DNA from: JAGNEJ01 sp043757865
GTDB taxonomy: Bacteria > Verrucomicrobiota > Verrucomicrobiia > Verrucomicrobiales > V1-33
Assembly: GCA_043757865.1 (NCBI GenBank)
Contig: JAYVOP010000365.1
Location: 1 to 12,451, forward strand
DNA length: 12,451 bases
Direction: 5' to 3'
Shown: one piece after another, positions 7,199-12,451 of the stretch
How positions within the stretch are numbered: position 1 is the stretch's first letter
Layout of the letters: every line of letters starts with the position of its first letter
Made by a program: the position numbers and the translations under genes
The notes under the pieces: generated by a model
Database searches by the model: none
The model's input: the letters and a program-made list of their open reading frames with translations, nothing else
Told to the model about the DNA's origin: nothing

Positions 7199-7911
7199 GT
7201 GGAGGATAATATTTCTGCTAGGTGAATGGTGCGCAGTGGTTGGCCTTGGCGGTCGAGCAGGCCCTGCAAATGCATGAGGCAACTGCCGTCATTGCTGACC
7301 ATGAAGTCCGCTCCGGTGGCGGCGGCGGAGGCACATTTCACCTCGCCCATGGCGGTGGAGATCATCGGAAATTTCGTGGCGAAGGTGCCGCCGAATCCAC
7401 AGCACGTGGTGGCCTCTGTCATTTCCACTAACTCCAGGCCTTCGACTTGTGCTAGCAAGTCGCGCACGGGGCGGGATTGTTTCAGTTCTCGCAGACCGTG
7501 ACAGCCATCGTGGATGGTGACTTTGTGAGGGAATTTAGCCCCGAAGTTGGTCACGCCTAATTTGGTGACGAGGAAATCACTGAACTCCCAACACCGCTCG
7601 GATAAGGCCTGGGCGGCGGCGGCCTCGGGTTGATCCGCAAAGAGTTCGGGATAGAATACTTTCAGCATCGCCCCACAAGAACCGGAGCCGATGACCACCG
7701 CCTCGCTGGCTTGTAAGCGCTCTAACACCGGCCTCGCCACCCGGCGGGCCTCGTCCCAATAGCCGCTATTAAACGGCGGCTGGCCGCAGCAGGTAAGTTG
7801 CTCTGGGTAGTCGATGGTGTGGCCGAGGTCCTCCAGCAGGCGCACCATCGCGATGCCGACTTGCGGGGAAATGAGGTCCATAAAACAGGGGATGAAGAGG
7901 GTGATTTTCAT
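7183..7911 (-). CDS. (Fe-S)-binding CCG-domain protein, LutA/YkgE family
   Basis: This 242-residue protein has the two-domain layout of LutA/YkgE, a subunit of the LutABC iron-sulfur L-lactate oxidising system. The first CCG domain shows Cys9, the TCCGQP motif (40-45) and Cys79 in SGSCG. The second shows Cys137 in DGCHGLRELK, CCGFGG (170-175) and Cys211. These cysteines would bind Fe-S clusters. The length is normal for the family. No LutB or LutC gene is in the window, so the protein is either an orphan or works with partners elsewhere. Its ATG overlaps the stop of the upstream short ORF (ATGA, 7908-7911). The last four codons and the stop, E-R-G-L-TAG, come from the palindromic unit GAGCGCGGACTTTAG, so the natural C-terminus may have been altered by repeat insertion. 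Confidence 0.9.
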   Translation of the reverse strand: MKITLFIPCFMDLISPQVGIAMVRLLEDLGHTIDYPEQLTCCGQPPFNSGYWDEARRVARPVLERLQASEAVVIGSGSCGAMLKVFYPELFADQPEAAAAQALSERCWEFSDFLVTKLGVTNFGAKFPHKVTIHDGCHGLRELKQSRPVRDLLAQVEGLELVEMTEATTCCGFGGTFATKFPMISTAMGEVKCASAAATGADFMVSNDGSCLMHLQGLLDRQGQPLRTIHLAEILSSTERGL

Positions 7912-8183
7912 GGCGCGGAGAGGTGGAAAATTTCCGTGAGATCCGTGGCCACGGGCCCGTGATCCGCTTGGCTAGGCCTGAGTGGAGCCATGGCCTGCCA
8001 CCAGCGTTGCCAAGCATCGGCGGTGAGTTGATTTAACAGCAGGATCCCAAATTTCTCCAGCAACTCCGTGAACCACGCCCCATTGCGGAAAAGATGCACT
8101 TCCTCCAGCCGCAGGCGCGCTCCGTCCCAGTGCCCCGCCATTACGCGTCCACTCTCTGCTCCCACCTCAATGCCTAGATACAT
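7908..8183 (-). CDS. Short ORF with rhamnulokinase-like N-terminus, probably truncated rhaB
   Basis: This 91-residue ORF opens with YLGIEVGAESGRVMAG and then LRLEEVHLFRNG (residues 2-17 and 24-35). That closely resembles the first beta-strands of rhamnulokinase (RhaB, FGGY family), which usually reads LGAESGRV near the start. Intact RhaB is about 480-500 residues; here the remaining 56 residues show no FGGY motif I recognise and end in IFHLSAP. The usual Asp of the first strand (GID) is Glu here. The stop overlaps the LutA-type ATG by four bases, as in an operon. RhaB with Lut-type proteins makes sense in rhamnose breakdown, which yields lactaldehyde and then lactate. I use the ATG at 8183, just before the conserved block; upstream in-frame ATGs exist to 8297. 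It could be a deletion remnant or a small domain reused for another role. Kinase activity is very unlikely. Confidence 0.55.
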   Translation of the reverse strand: MYLGIEVGAESGRVMAGHWDGARLRLEEVHLFRNGAWFTELLEKFGILLLNQLTADAWQRWWQAMAPLRPSQADHGPVATDLTEIFHLSAP

Positions 8184-8207
8184 CTGCACCATGCGCCCAT
8201 GCCTAGC

Positions 8208-8219
8208 GGAAAATTTTCC
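8208..8219. promoter_or_regulatory. Palindrome GGAAAATTTTCC in divergent intergenic region
   Basis: A perfect 12-base palindrome lies between the divergent rhaB-like and CysJ-like genes, 24 bases upstream of the chosen rhaB-like start. A near copy, GGAAAATTTCC, occurs at 7925-7935 inside the short ORF. Its position fits an operator for a dimeric regulator, but no regulator gene is adjacent. The intergenic region also holds TTAAAAT at 8299-8305, 8 bases before the CysJ-like ATG. That would be a -10 box only if the transcript were nearly leaderless. Confidence 0.3.
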
Positions 8220-8313
8220 CATGGCAACCAGCGAACGGAACGCGCGTGAATTGTTCTTGCCTGCCTTCGGCCAACTCTCTACATGCTGAGCCCGCATCTT
8301 AAAATTTCCTGTT

Positions 8314-9459
8314 ATGACTCCTGCTATTTACAATCGAAAGAACCCCTGTCTCGCCCGTCTGCACTCTGCTGTGAAGCTCTCCACGGACGCCTCGCCCAAA
8401 GATACGCGGCATTTTGAACTGGACCTGCGGGGCTCGGGCATGACCTTCGAGCCGGGGGATTCTTTGGCCGTTTTACCCACCAATGTGCCCGCGTTAGTGG
8501 AGGAAATTTTATCCCTGTTAGGGGCCACGGGCGCGGAGCCCGTGACGGATCTGGAGGCCAAGCCCACCAGCTTCCGGGAGGCGCTGATTTCGTCCTGCGC
8601 CATCACCATTCCGGACAAGAAGCTGCTGGCCGCCATCGTCGCCCAAGCAGGCGAAGCCGCTGCGGAACTAGCAGCGTTACTACTGCCTGAGCGCAAAGAG
8701 GATCTGGGGAAATATCTCTATGGGCGGGAGGTCATCGACCTCCTGCTAGCCTATCCGCAGGTGACATTTACCCCTCAGGAGTTCATCGCCACGCAGAAGA
8801 AACTCCAGATCCGGCTCTACTCGATTTCTAGTAGCTTGAAGGCGCATCCAGACTCCGTGCATCTCACCGTGGCCACCGTGCGCTATCAATCCCATGGCCG
8901 TCAGCGGGAAGGCGTGGCTTCTACTTTCCTGGCGGAACGCATTGATGCCAGCACGGACATCCCTACGTTCATCAATCCTGGCAAAGGCTTCCGCCTGCCT
9001 GCGCCTGATGAGGCCACCCCCATCATCATGTGCGGGCCGGGCACCGGGATCGCTCCGTTCCGCGCCTTTCTGCAAGAGCGGGCCGCCACTTCCGCCCTGG
9101 GCAAGGCTTGGCTCTTCTTTGGAGAAATCTCCCGCGCTACGGACTATTTCTATGAGCAGGAATGGAATGCCTACCTAGCCTCTGGAGTGCTGACGCGGTT
9201 GGACCTCGCCTTCTCGCGGGATCAAGCGGAGAAAATCTACGTGCAGCATCAGATCATCGCTGCCGCTGCGGAGCTTTACGCATGGCTAGAAGAAGGTGCT
9301 ATTTTCTATGTCTGTGGTGATGCCTCGCGCATGGCCAACGATGTGGATCAAGCGCTGCATCGCGTCATTGAAACTGCCGGTGGCAAGACCCCAGAGGAAG
9401 CCGTGGCCTACTTGGCCATGCTCAAGGAGCAGAAGCGCTATCGGCGGGATGTGTATTAG
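8314..9459 (+). CDS. CysJ-like FAD/NADPH reductase lacking the flavodoxin domain (sulfite reductase alpha-type)
   Basis: This 381-residue protein matches the C-terminal two-thirds of the sulfite reductase flavoprotein CysJ. Residues about 14-160 hold the FAD-binding domain with its helical insert. RLYSISSS (167-174) and GVASTFL (200-206) contact FAD and its pyrophosphate. GPGTGIAPFRAF (241-252), SRDQAEKIYVQH (301-312) and YVCGDASRMANDV (332-344) form the NADPH domain, and the end RYRRDVY is the conserved C-terminus in which the last aromatic residue stacks on FAD. CysJ is about 600 residues with an N-terminal FMN flavodoxin domain, which is absent here. Electrons from NADPH must therefore pass to a separate carrier (flavodoxin or ferredoxin) or directly to an unidentified reductase. 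It is transcribed divergently from the LutA-type pair. No hemoprotein subunit is in the window. Confidence 0.9.
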   Translation: MTPAIYNRKNPCLARLHSAVKLSTDASPKDTRHFELDLRGSGMTFEPGDSLAVLPTNVPALVEEILSLLGATGAEPVTDLEAKPTSFREALISSCAITIPDKKLLAAIVAQAGEAAAELAALLLPERKEDLGKYLYGREVIDLLLAYPQVTFTPQEFIATQKKLQIRLYSISSSLKAHPDSVHLTVATVRYQSHGRQREGVASTFLAERIDASTDIPTFINPGKGFRLPAPDEATPIIMCGPGTGIAPFRAFLQERAATSALGKAWLFFGEISRATDYFYEQEWNAYLASGVLTRLDLAFSRDQAEKIYVQHQIIAAAAELYAWLEEGAIFYVCGDASRMANDVDQALHRVIETAGGKTPEEAVAYLAMLKEQKRYRRDVY

Positions 9460-9563
9460 CCACGCGCAAGAGTGGGGCGGGGGGGGGCGGAAATAGCGGT
9501 GAATTTAATGGGTGAAGTGCGCAGCGGATGATGCTATGGGGCCAGCCGCTCCCCACTTTTTAT

Positions 9564-11150
9564 ATGCCCGAAGAATCTCTGCCGAACCGCTCTCGTAATC
9601 CACGTCGCCACCGCCGCTCCGCCGGGCGGACGGCCGGATCAGCCTGGGGAAAAGGGCTCGGCATCAGTCTAGCCGCGCTGCTAGGTTTGACGGTGGTGGC
9701 TTACTTTGGCTTTGGAGTTTGGCTCAAGGGATTTCTGCGCAGCGAGGCCTTTCAGAATCAGCTCAACGACCAACTAGCGAGTAAACTCAAGGCCAAGACC
9801 CAGTTTGACGATCTCACCTGGGGCGATAACGCGGTGCAACTCGCCAAACTCACCTCCACGGGTTATGCCGATGCCCTCTTTGCTAAGACCACGGTGGAGG
9901 ACGTGCGCGCGGAAGTAAAACTGAGCCTGTGGGACCGCAAGGTGGAGGTGCCCAGCATCACAGTGAGCCGCGTCAACATGCTCATTAGTGACGAAGGGAA
10001 ACTGCCCGGCCCCTTTCCCCAGGCGGAGACTACGCCCCTAACGAGTCCGCCTGCAGGCCGCAGATGGCTGGAAAATCTCCGTCCGAATCAGCTCGTGCTC
10101 GCAGACATTCGGATCGACGAATTTTCCGCCATCGTGAAATCCAGCGCAGGCGAAGTCCGCCTGAACAGCCTGCCCCTGCTCGTGAAAAGCGGCCAAAATT
10201 ACGAGACCTGGAGCGTGGAAAGCCACCCCACCAGTGAGCGCGCCCAACTGGTGACGAACCTAGGCGAGGGCCTGCGCATCAAGCTCAAGGACCTGCGCGC
10301 GCGCCTGCGGCCAGAGCAGTTTGATCTGATTCAAATGGAGGGGACGGTCGAGAAACTGCGGCCCAGTGGCAAGGCTGCCGCGGATCTTTCCCCCGCGCGC
10401 CTTTCCCTGACGGGGAACCTGCATCCGCCCAGCCAAGCAGACTTCGAGGCGCATCTCACCGAGCTGAAGTTAGAGGATTGGGTGGCCCCAGATTGGATCC
10501 AGCGGCTCACGGGCACCGCAGATCTCCAGGCCCACCTGGCAGGTGATCCCAGCCATCCCGCCACCCTGCGCTTAGACGGAGACCTAACCGTAAAGCATGG
10601 CGTGCTGACCAGCCTGCCCTTACTAGAAAACCTCGCGGAGCGCACCCATGCGCGGGAGTTCACCCGGCTGGAGCTAAATACCGCCCAGTGGCACTTCACG
10701 CATCAGGGCAACCTTTGGCAGATCGACCAAATCCAGATCGAATCCCGCGGGCTCATCCGCTTAGAAGGCACGGTAACCCTCACGGGAAATGAGGTCACTG
10801 GCGTCATCGAGGTCGGCGTGGCACCGGGACGGCTCCGGGCGATCGATGGGGCGGAGCAACGCGTCTTCACCCGCGAGGAGAACGGCTATAAATGGGCCAC
10901 CCCCGCCATGCACTTGAGCGGCACGCTGGATAACATTAGCGAGGATCTGGGCCGCCGCATCAAGGATGCGTGGCTCGATCAACAGCTCCAGAACGTCACG
11001 GAACTAGCCGTCAAAGCCCCGGAGGCGCTCCTCCAGCACAGCGATCAGGCGGTGGAGCTAGGCAGCAAAGTGCTGGAAGCCACAAGCAAGGCCGCGCCTA
11101 ACGTCATCGAGACCGGCGTGCAACTCTTCCAAGGCCTACTGGGGAAATGA
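9564..11150 (+). CDS. AsmA-like membrane-anchored protein
   Basis: This protein of 528 residues from the ATG at 9564 begins with a basic cytoplasmic segment (RNPRRHRRSAGR), then one membrane helix at about residues 30-54. The rest is a long beta-rich periplasmic region. Residues about 320-460 resemble the AsmA C-terminal domain: GDLTVKHGVLTSLPLLENLAERT followed by FTRLELNTAQWHF and SRGLIRLEGTVTL. AsmA-like proteins form elongated beta structures thought to carry phospholipids or help outer-membrane assembly; that role is inferred from the family. The final 60 residues are helical. An ATG at 9528 is also in frame, but the 12 extra residues add nothing recognisable and the basic run before the helix makes 9564 more natural. 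The gene follows the CysJ-like gene after 104 bases, including a run of nine G. It converges on a lipoprotein gene with 6 bases between stops. Confidence 0.8.
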   Translation: MPEESLPNRSRNPRRHRRSAGRTAGSAWGKGLGISLAALLGLTVVAYFGFGVWLKGFLRSEAFQNQLNDQLASKLKAKTQFDDLTWGDNAVQLAKLTSTGYADALFAKTTVEDVRAEVKLSLWDRKVEVPSITVSRVNMLISDEGKLPGPFPQAETTPLTSPPAGRRWLENLRPNQLVLADIRIDEFSAIVKSSAGEVRLNSLPLLVKSGQNYETWSVESHPTSERAQLVTNLGEGLRIKLKDLRARLRPEQFDLIQMEGTVEKLRPSGKAAADLSPARLSLTGNLHPPSQADFEAHLTELKLEDWVAPDWIQRLTGTADLQAHLAGDPSHPATLRLDGDLTVKHGVLTSLPLLENLAERTHAREFTRLELNTAQWHFTHQGNLWQIDQIQIESRGLIRLEGTVTLTGNEVTGVIEVGVAPGRLRAIDGAEQRVFTREENGYKWATPAMHLSGTLDNISEDLGRRIKDAWLDQQLQNVTELAVKAPEALLQHSDQAVELGSKVLEATSKAAPNVIETGVQLFQGLLGK

Positions 11151-11156
11151 GCCCGG

Positions 11157-11597
11157 CTAGGGGCCCACGCGGTGCAGGTGCATGAGGCCATGGTCAAACT
11201 TAGCATCATAGCTAGCCTCTAGCGTGTGAGCCGTGAGCGTGGCTTGGTGCGTGAAGGTACCGCCCAGCGCTGCACCCAGATCCTTTTCCCCCTGCACTTT
11301 CCACACCTGGGGCGCGGTCTGCTGGGCCGTGCCATTTAACGAAAATGACCCCTGCAAGACCGTGGCCCAAGTGGCCCGGTAGTAGAACCGAAAGCCATCC
11401 GCCGCCGGGCTCACGATGCAGCGCAGCTTCCCGCTGTGGCCATTGTGCGCACTGTTCCAGGTGCCTTCATAGGCCCCCGCCGGCAGCGCGCCGGGGTGCT
11501 GCTGCGCCTGGTGCCACGCCCATTCATAACGCGGGCTGGCGCAGGAAACGAGACTCAGAGCACTGAGCGCTAACGCAGCGTAATGCAGGGGGCTCAT
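11157..11597 (-). CDS. Small putative lipoprotein, unknown function
   Basis: This 146-residue protein has a lipoprotein signal: a hydrophobic Ala/Leu stretch ending in the lipobox LVSC, with lipidation expected on Cys19. The mature part begins with a polar Trp/His/Gln-rich helix (about 22-35). A beta-rich region follows, with YEGTWNSAHNGHSGKLRC (43-60), FRFYYRATW (69-77), LQGSFSLNG (80-88) and GGTFTHQATL (112-121). The repeated strands look like a small beta-barrel or lipocalin-like fold, but no family is recognised. It starts 5 bases after the stop of the CII-like regulator gene, so the two are co-transcribed. It converges on the AsmA-like gene with 6 bases between stops and no visible terminator. 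Confidence 0.8.
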   Translation of the reverse strand: MSPLHYAALALSALSLVSCASPRYEWAWHQAQQHPGALPAGAYEGTWNSAHNGHSGKLRCIVSPAADGFRFYYRATWATVLQGSFSLNGTAQQTAPQVWKVQGEKDLGAALGGTFTHQATLTAHTLEASYDAKFDHGLMHLHRVGP

Positions 11598-11602
11598 GGC
11601 GG

Positions 11603-12082
11603 TTAGGGGGCGGACACGTTGTTGAATTCACCCTTCTCACAGGCATGCACGAAGCTCTCCGTGGAGCTTTTCAGTTGATCCCATTCCGTGCGGATGCGGC
11701 GGGCCTCCTCAGGCGTAATCAGCCGATCCGTGGCAGACTTAGTAATGGCCTCCAGCAGATCCGCGAACTGCTGCACGATCTGGTTCAGCGCAGGCATCAC
11801 GTCCCCATTTTCCTTCCGGCGGAGGCTGTGGTGCGGATTGCTCACAAAGAAGCCCTCCGCCTGCTGGCAAAGCCATTGGACGATGCCGGGGTCTCTGGTG
11901 AGGTGGATCAAGGCCGCCGTGCGATCCAAGGGATTCGTGGCCCCGCCGCCATGCTCCGTCTGCGGCTGCGCCCATTTATAAACGATGGAAAGAGAAAGCC
12001 CCATCTGGGCAGAGATCTCTTTCGGACTGACCTTCTCGAGCGCTTGGCGCAAGACTTCATGTGATTCCAAGGTGGCGGACAT
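11603..12082 (-). CDS. Phage CII-like (CP76-type) DNA-binding protein
   Basis: This 159-residue protein resembles the phage regulatory protein CII family (Phage_CP76), which also occurs as stand-alone genes in Verrucomicrobiota and Planctomycetota. A helix-turn-helix is visible at about residues 20-38 (PKEISAQMGLSLSIVYKWA). It is followed by the family block NPLDRTAALIHLTRDP (50-65) and WLCQQAEGFFVSNP (70-83). The C-terminal half, with QIVQQFADLLEAITKSATD and EARRIRTEWDQL, is helical and probably mediates multimerisation. I chose the ATG at 12082, directly before the domain; the frame continues to 12160 but that part has low-complexity composition and no family similarity. Upstream lies TAAAAT (minus strand, 12107-12102) in an AT-rich patch that may be a -10 box. 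The lipoprotein gene follows at 5 bases. No integrase or structural phage gene is recognisable nearby. Confidence 0.82.
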   Translation of the reverse strand: MSATLESHEVLRQALEKVSPKEISAQMGLSLSIVYKWAQPQTEHGGGATNPLDRTAALIHLTRDPGIVQWLCQQAEGFFVSNPHHSLRRKENGDVMPALNQIVQQFADLLEAITKSATDRLITPEEARRIRTEWDQLKSSTESFVHACEKGEFNNVSAP

Positions 12083-12165
12083 AGGGCAGGAGCGTTGACG
12101 GATTTTATTAAAGTGCAAGTTAATGCTCCACCCAGACGCGGAGGCCCCGCCGCAGGCCACCCGCT

Positions 12166-12287
12166 GGGAGCGCGGAGTGGCACTCCGCTGCCTTTACACG
12201 GGAGGAGCGCGGACTTGCAGTCCGCCCCATTTCGCCACGGGGCAAAAGGGCGGTGCGAAATGCAGCGGAGTGCCACTCCGCGCTCCC
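12166..12287. repeat. Palindromic element with 26-base perfect inverted ends and three GGAG-type units
   Basis: The arms at 12166-12191 and 12262-12287 are exact reverse complements over 26 bases. Each arm itself folds into a hairpin around GCGGAGTGGCACTCCGC. A third unit at 12204-12226 is GGAG + CGCGGACTTGCAGTCCGCC. In the centre CATTTCGC (12228-12235) pairs with GCGAAATG (12255-12262). Compared with the other units, the stems differ by paired changes (GAGT/ACTC against GACT/AGTC), so the hairpin shape is conserved rather than the exact sequence. On the minus strand the right arm is preceded by GTAG. Its edge overlaps the last base of the stop codon of the partial gene at the window end. This element fills most of the 204-base gap before the CII-like gene. 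Confidence 0.8.
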
Positions 12288-12451
12288 TACCGCCGCAGGG
12301 CTAGGATCAGCTCATTGAGCTTCCCCCGCAGCAGCTCCAGTTCAGAAGTCTGAAAGGCGCTGTCCAGCGTGCCCACCCCATTACTGCTATTACTCGTGCT
12401 ATTCAGCACCCCCAGCAGCGCCCCATCCAGCGTGGCTTGCGTCACCTCCCC
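12287..12451 (-). CDS. C-terminal end of an unidentified protein (partial)
   Basis: A minus-strand frame enters from the right edge of the window and ends in TAG at 12289-12287, giving 54 residues. The start lies outside the window. The piece is rich in Ser, Asn, Thr and Gly (NSTSNSSNGVGTLDSA), followed by a predicted helix LELLRGKLNELILALRR at the very end. Such a polar linker plus short C-terminal helix is seen in phage-structural and cell-surface proteins, but this is too little to assign a family. It points the same way as the CII-like and lipoprotein genes and is separated from them by the palindromic element, whose right arm begins at the stop codon. Confidence 0.6.
   Translation of the reverse strand, partial: GEVTQATLDGALLGVLNSTSNSSNGVGTLDSAFQTSELELLRGKLNELILALRR

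Noticed and set aside
7061..7282. 74-residue N-terminal extension of the spherulin-like protein
   Set aside because: It would hide a clean signal peptide beginning at 7060, and it crosses a palindromic repeat and the end of the LutA-type gene.
8184..8297. 38-residue extension of the rhaB-like ORF
   Set aside because: RhaB proteins begin right at the conserved first strand; the extension is basic with no similarity and covers the divergent promoter region.
11645..12064. Long plus-strand open frame opposite the CII-like gene
   Set aside because: Antisense shadow of a recognisable gene; composition and lack of family features do not support coding.
12083..12160. 26-residue extension of the CII-like protein
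   Set aside because: No family similarity and an AT-rich promoter-like patch lies within it; the ATG at 12082 fits the domain start.
12166..12287. CRISPR array or intrinsic terminator
   Set aside because: Units are inverted and of unequal spacing, without regular spacers; no T-run follows the hairpins.
12095..12353. Overlapping plus-strand open frames through the palindromic element
   Set aside because: They arise from the GC-rich inverted repeat and read through hairpins and the end of the partial minus-strand gene.

Overview
The window is dense, GC-rich bacterial DNA, probably from the Verrucomicrobiota (Verrucomicrobiaceae/Prosthecobacter-like). I infer this from the gene mix: a DUF1501 secreted protein, a spherulin-4-type glycoside hydrolase, a stand-alone phage-CII-like regulator, a flavodoxin-less CysJ-type reductase, and GGAG-headed palindromic intergenic repeats. 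No rRNA, tRNA, CRISPR array, transposase or integrase gene is visible. No gene-free stretch exceeds about 205 bases. None of the chosen starts has a clear Shine-Dalgarno sequence.

Layout. Positions 1-2018 (+): the tail of an unidentified gene, a DUF1501 protein and a small lipoprotein, packed within 5-6 bases of each other and probably one transcript. Positions 2141-4091 (+): a two-gene ABC-2-type exporter, ATPase then permease, separated by one base. Positions 4282-5748 (+): a membrane-anchored or exported protein with five ~32-residue helical repeats, a Q8 tract and a Gly/Arg-rich tail. Its stop codon interlocks with that of the convergent gene rsmD. Positions 5745-7060 (-): a secreted spherulin-4-like hydrolase followed by rsmD. 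Positions 7183-8183 (-): a short ORF that begins like rhamnulokinase, then a LutA/YkgE-type CCG-domain oxidoreductase, joined by an ATGA overlap. This looks like a reduced rhamnose/lactaldehyde-lactate cluster. Positions 8314-9459 (+): a CysJ-like FAD/NADPH reductase, divergent from the previous pair. Positions 9564-11150 (+): an AsmA-like membrane-anchored protein. Positions 11157-12451 (-): the end of an unidentified gene, a palindromic repeat element, a CII-like DNA-binding protein and a small lipoprotein.

The most distinctive unexplained structure is a family of short intergenic palindromes with the form GGAG + CGCGGACTTTAGTCCGC. Seven copies or relics sit in three loci, mostly as opposed pairs (REP/BIME-like). 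One supplies the stop codon of the LutA-type gene and another abuts the stop of the last gene. I see no clear sign of a new defence system or other large undescribed machinery. The best leads are the repeats, the truncated kinase coupled to the LutA gene, and the CII-like cluster.
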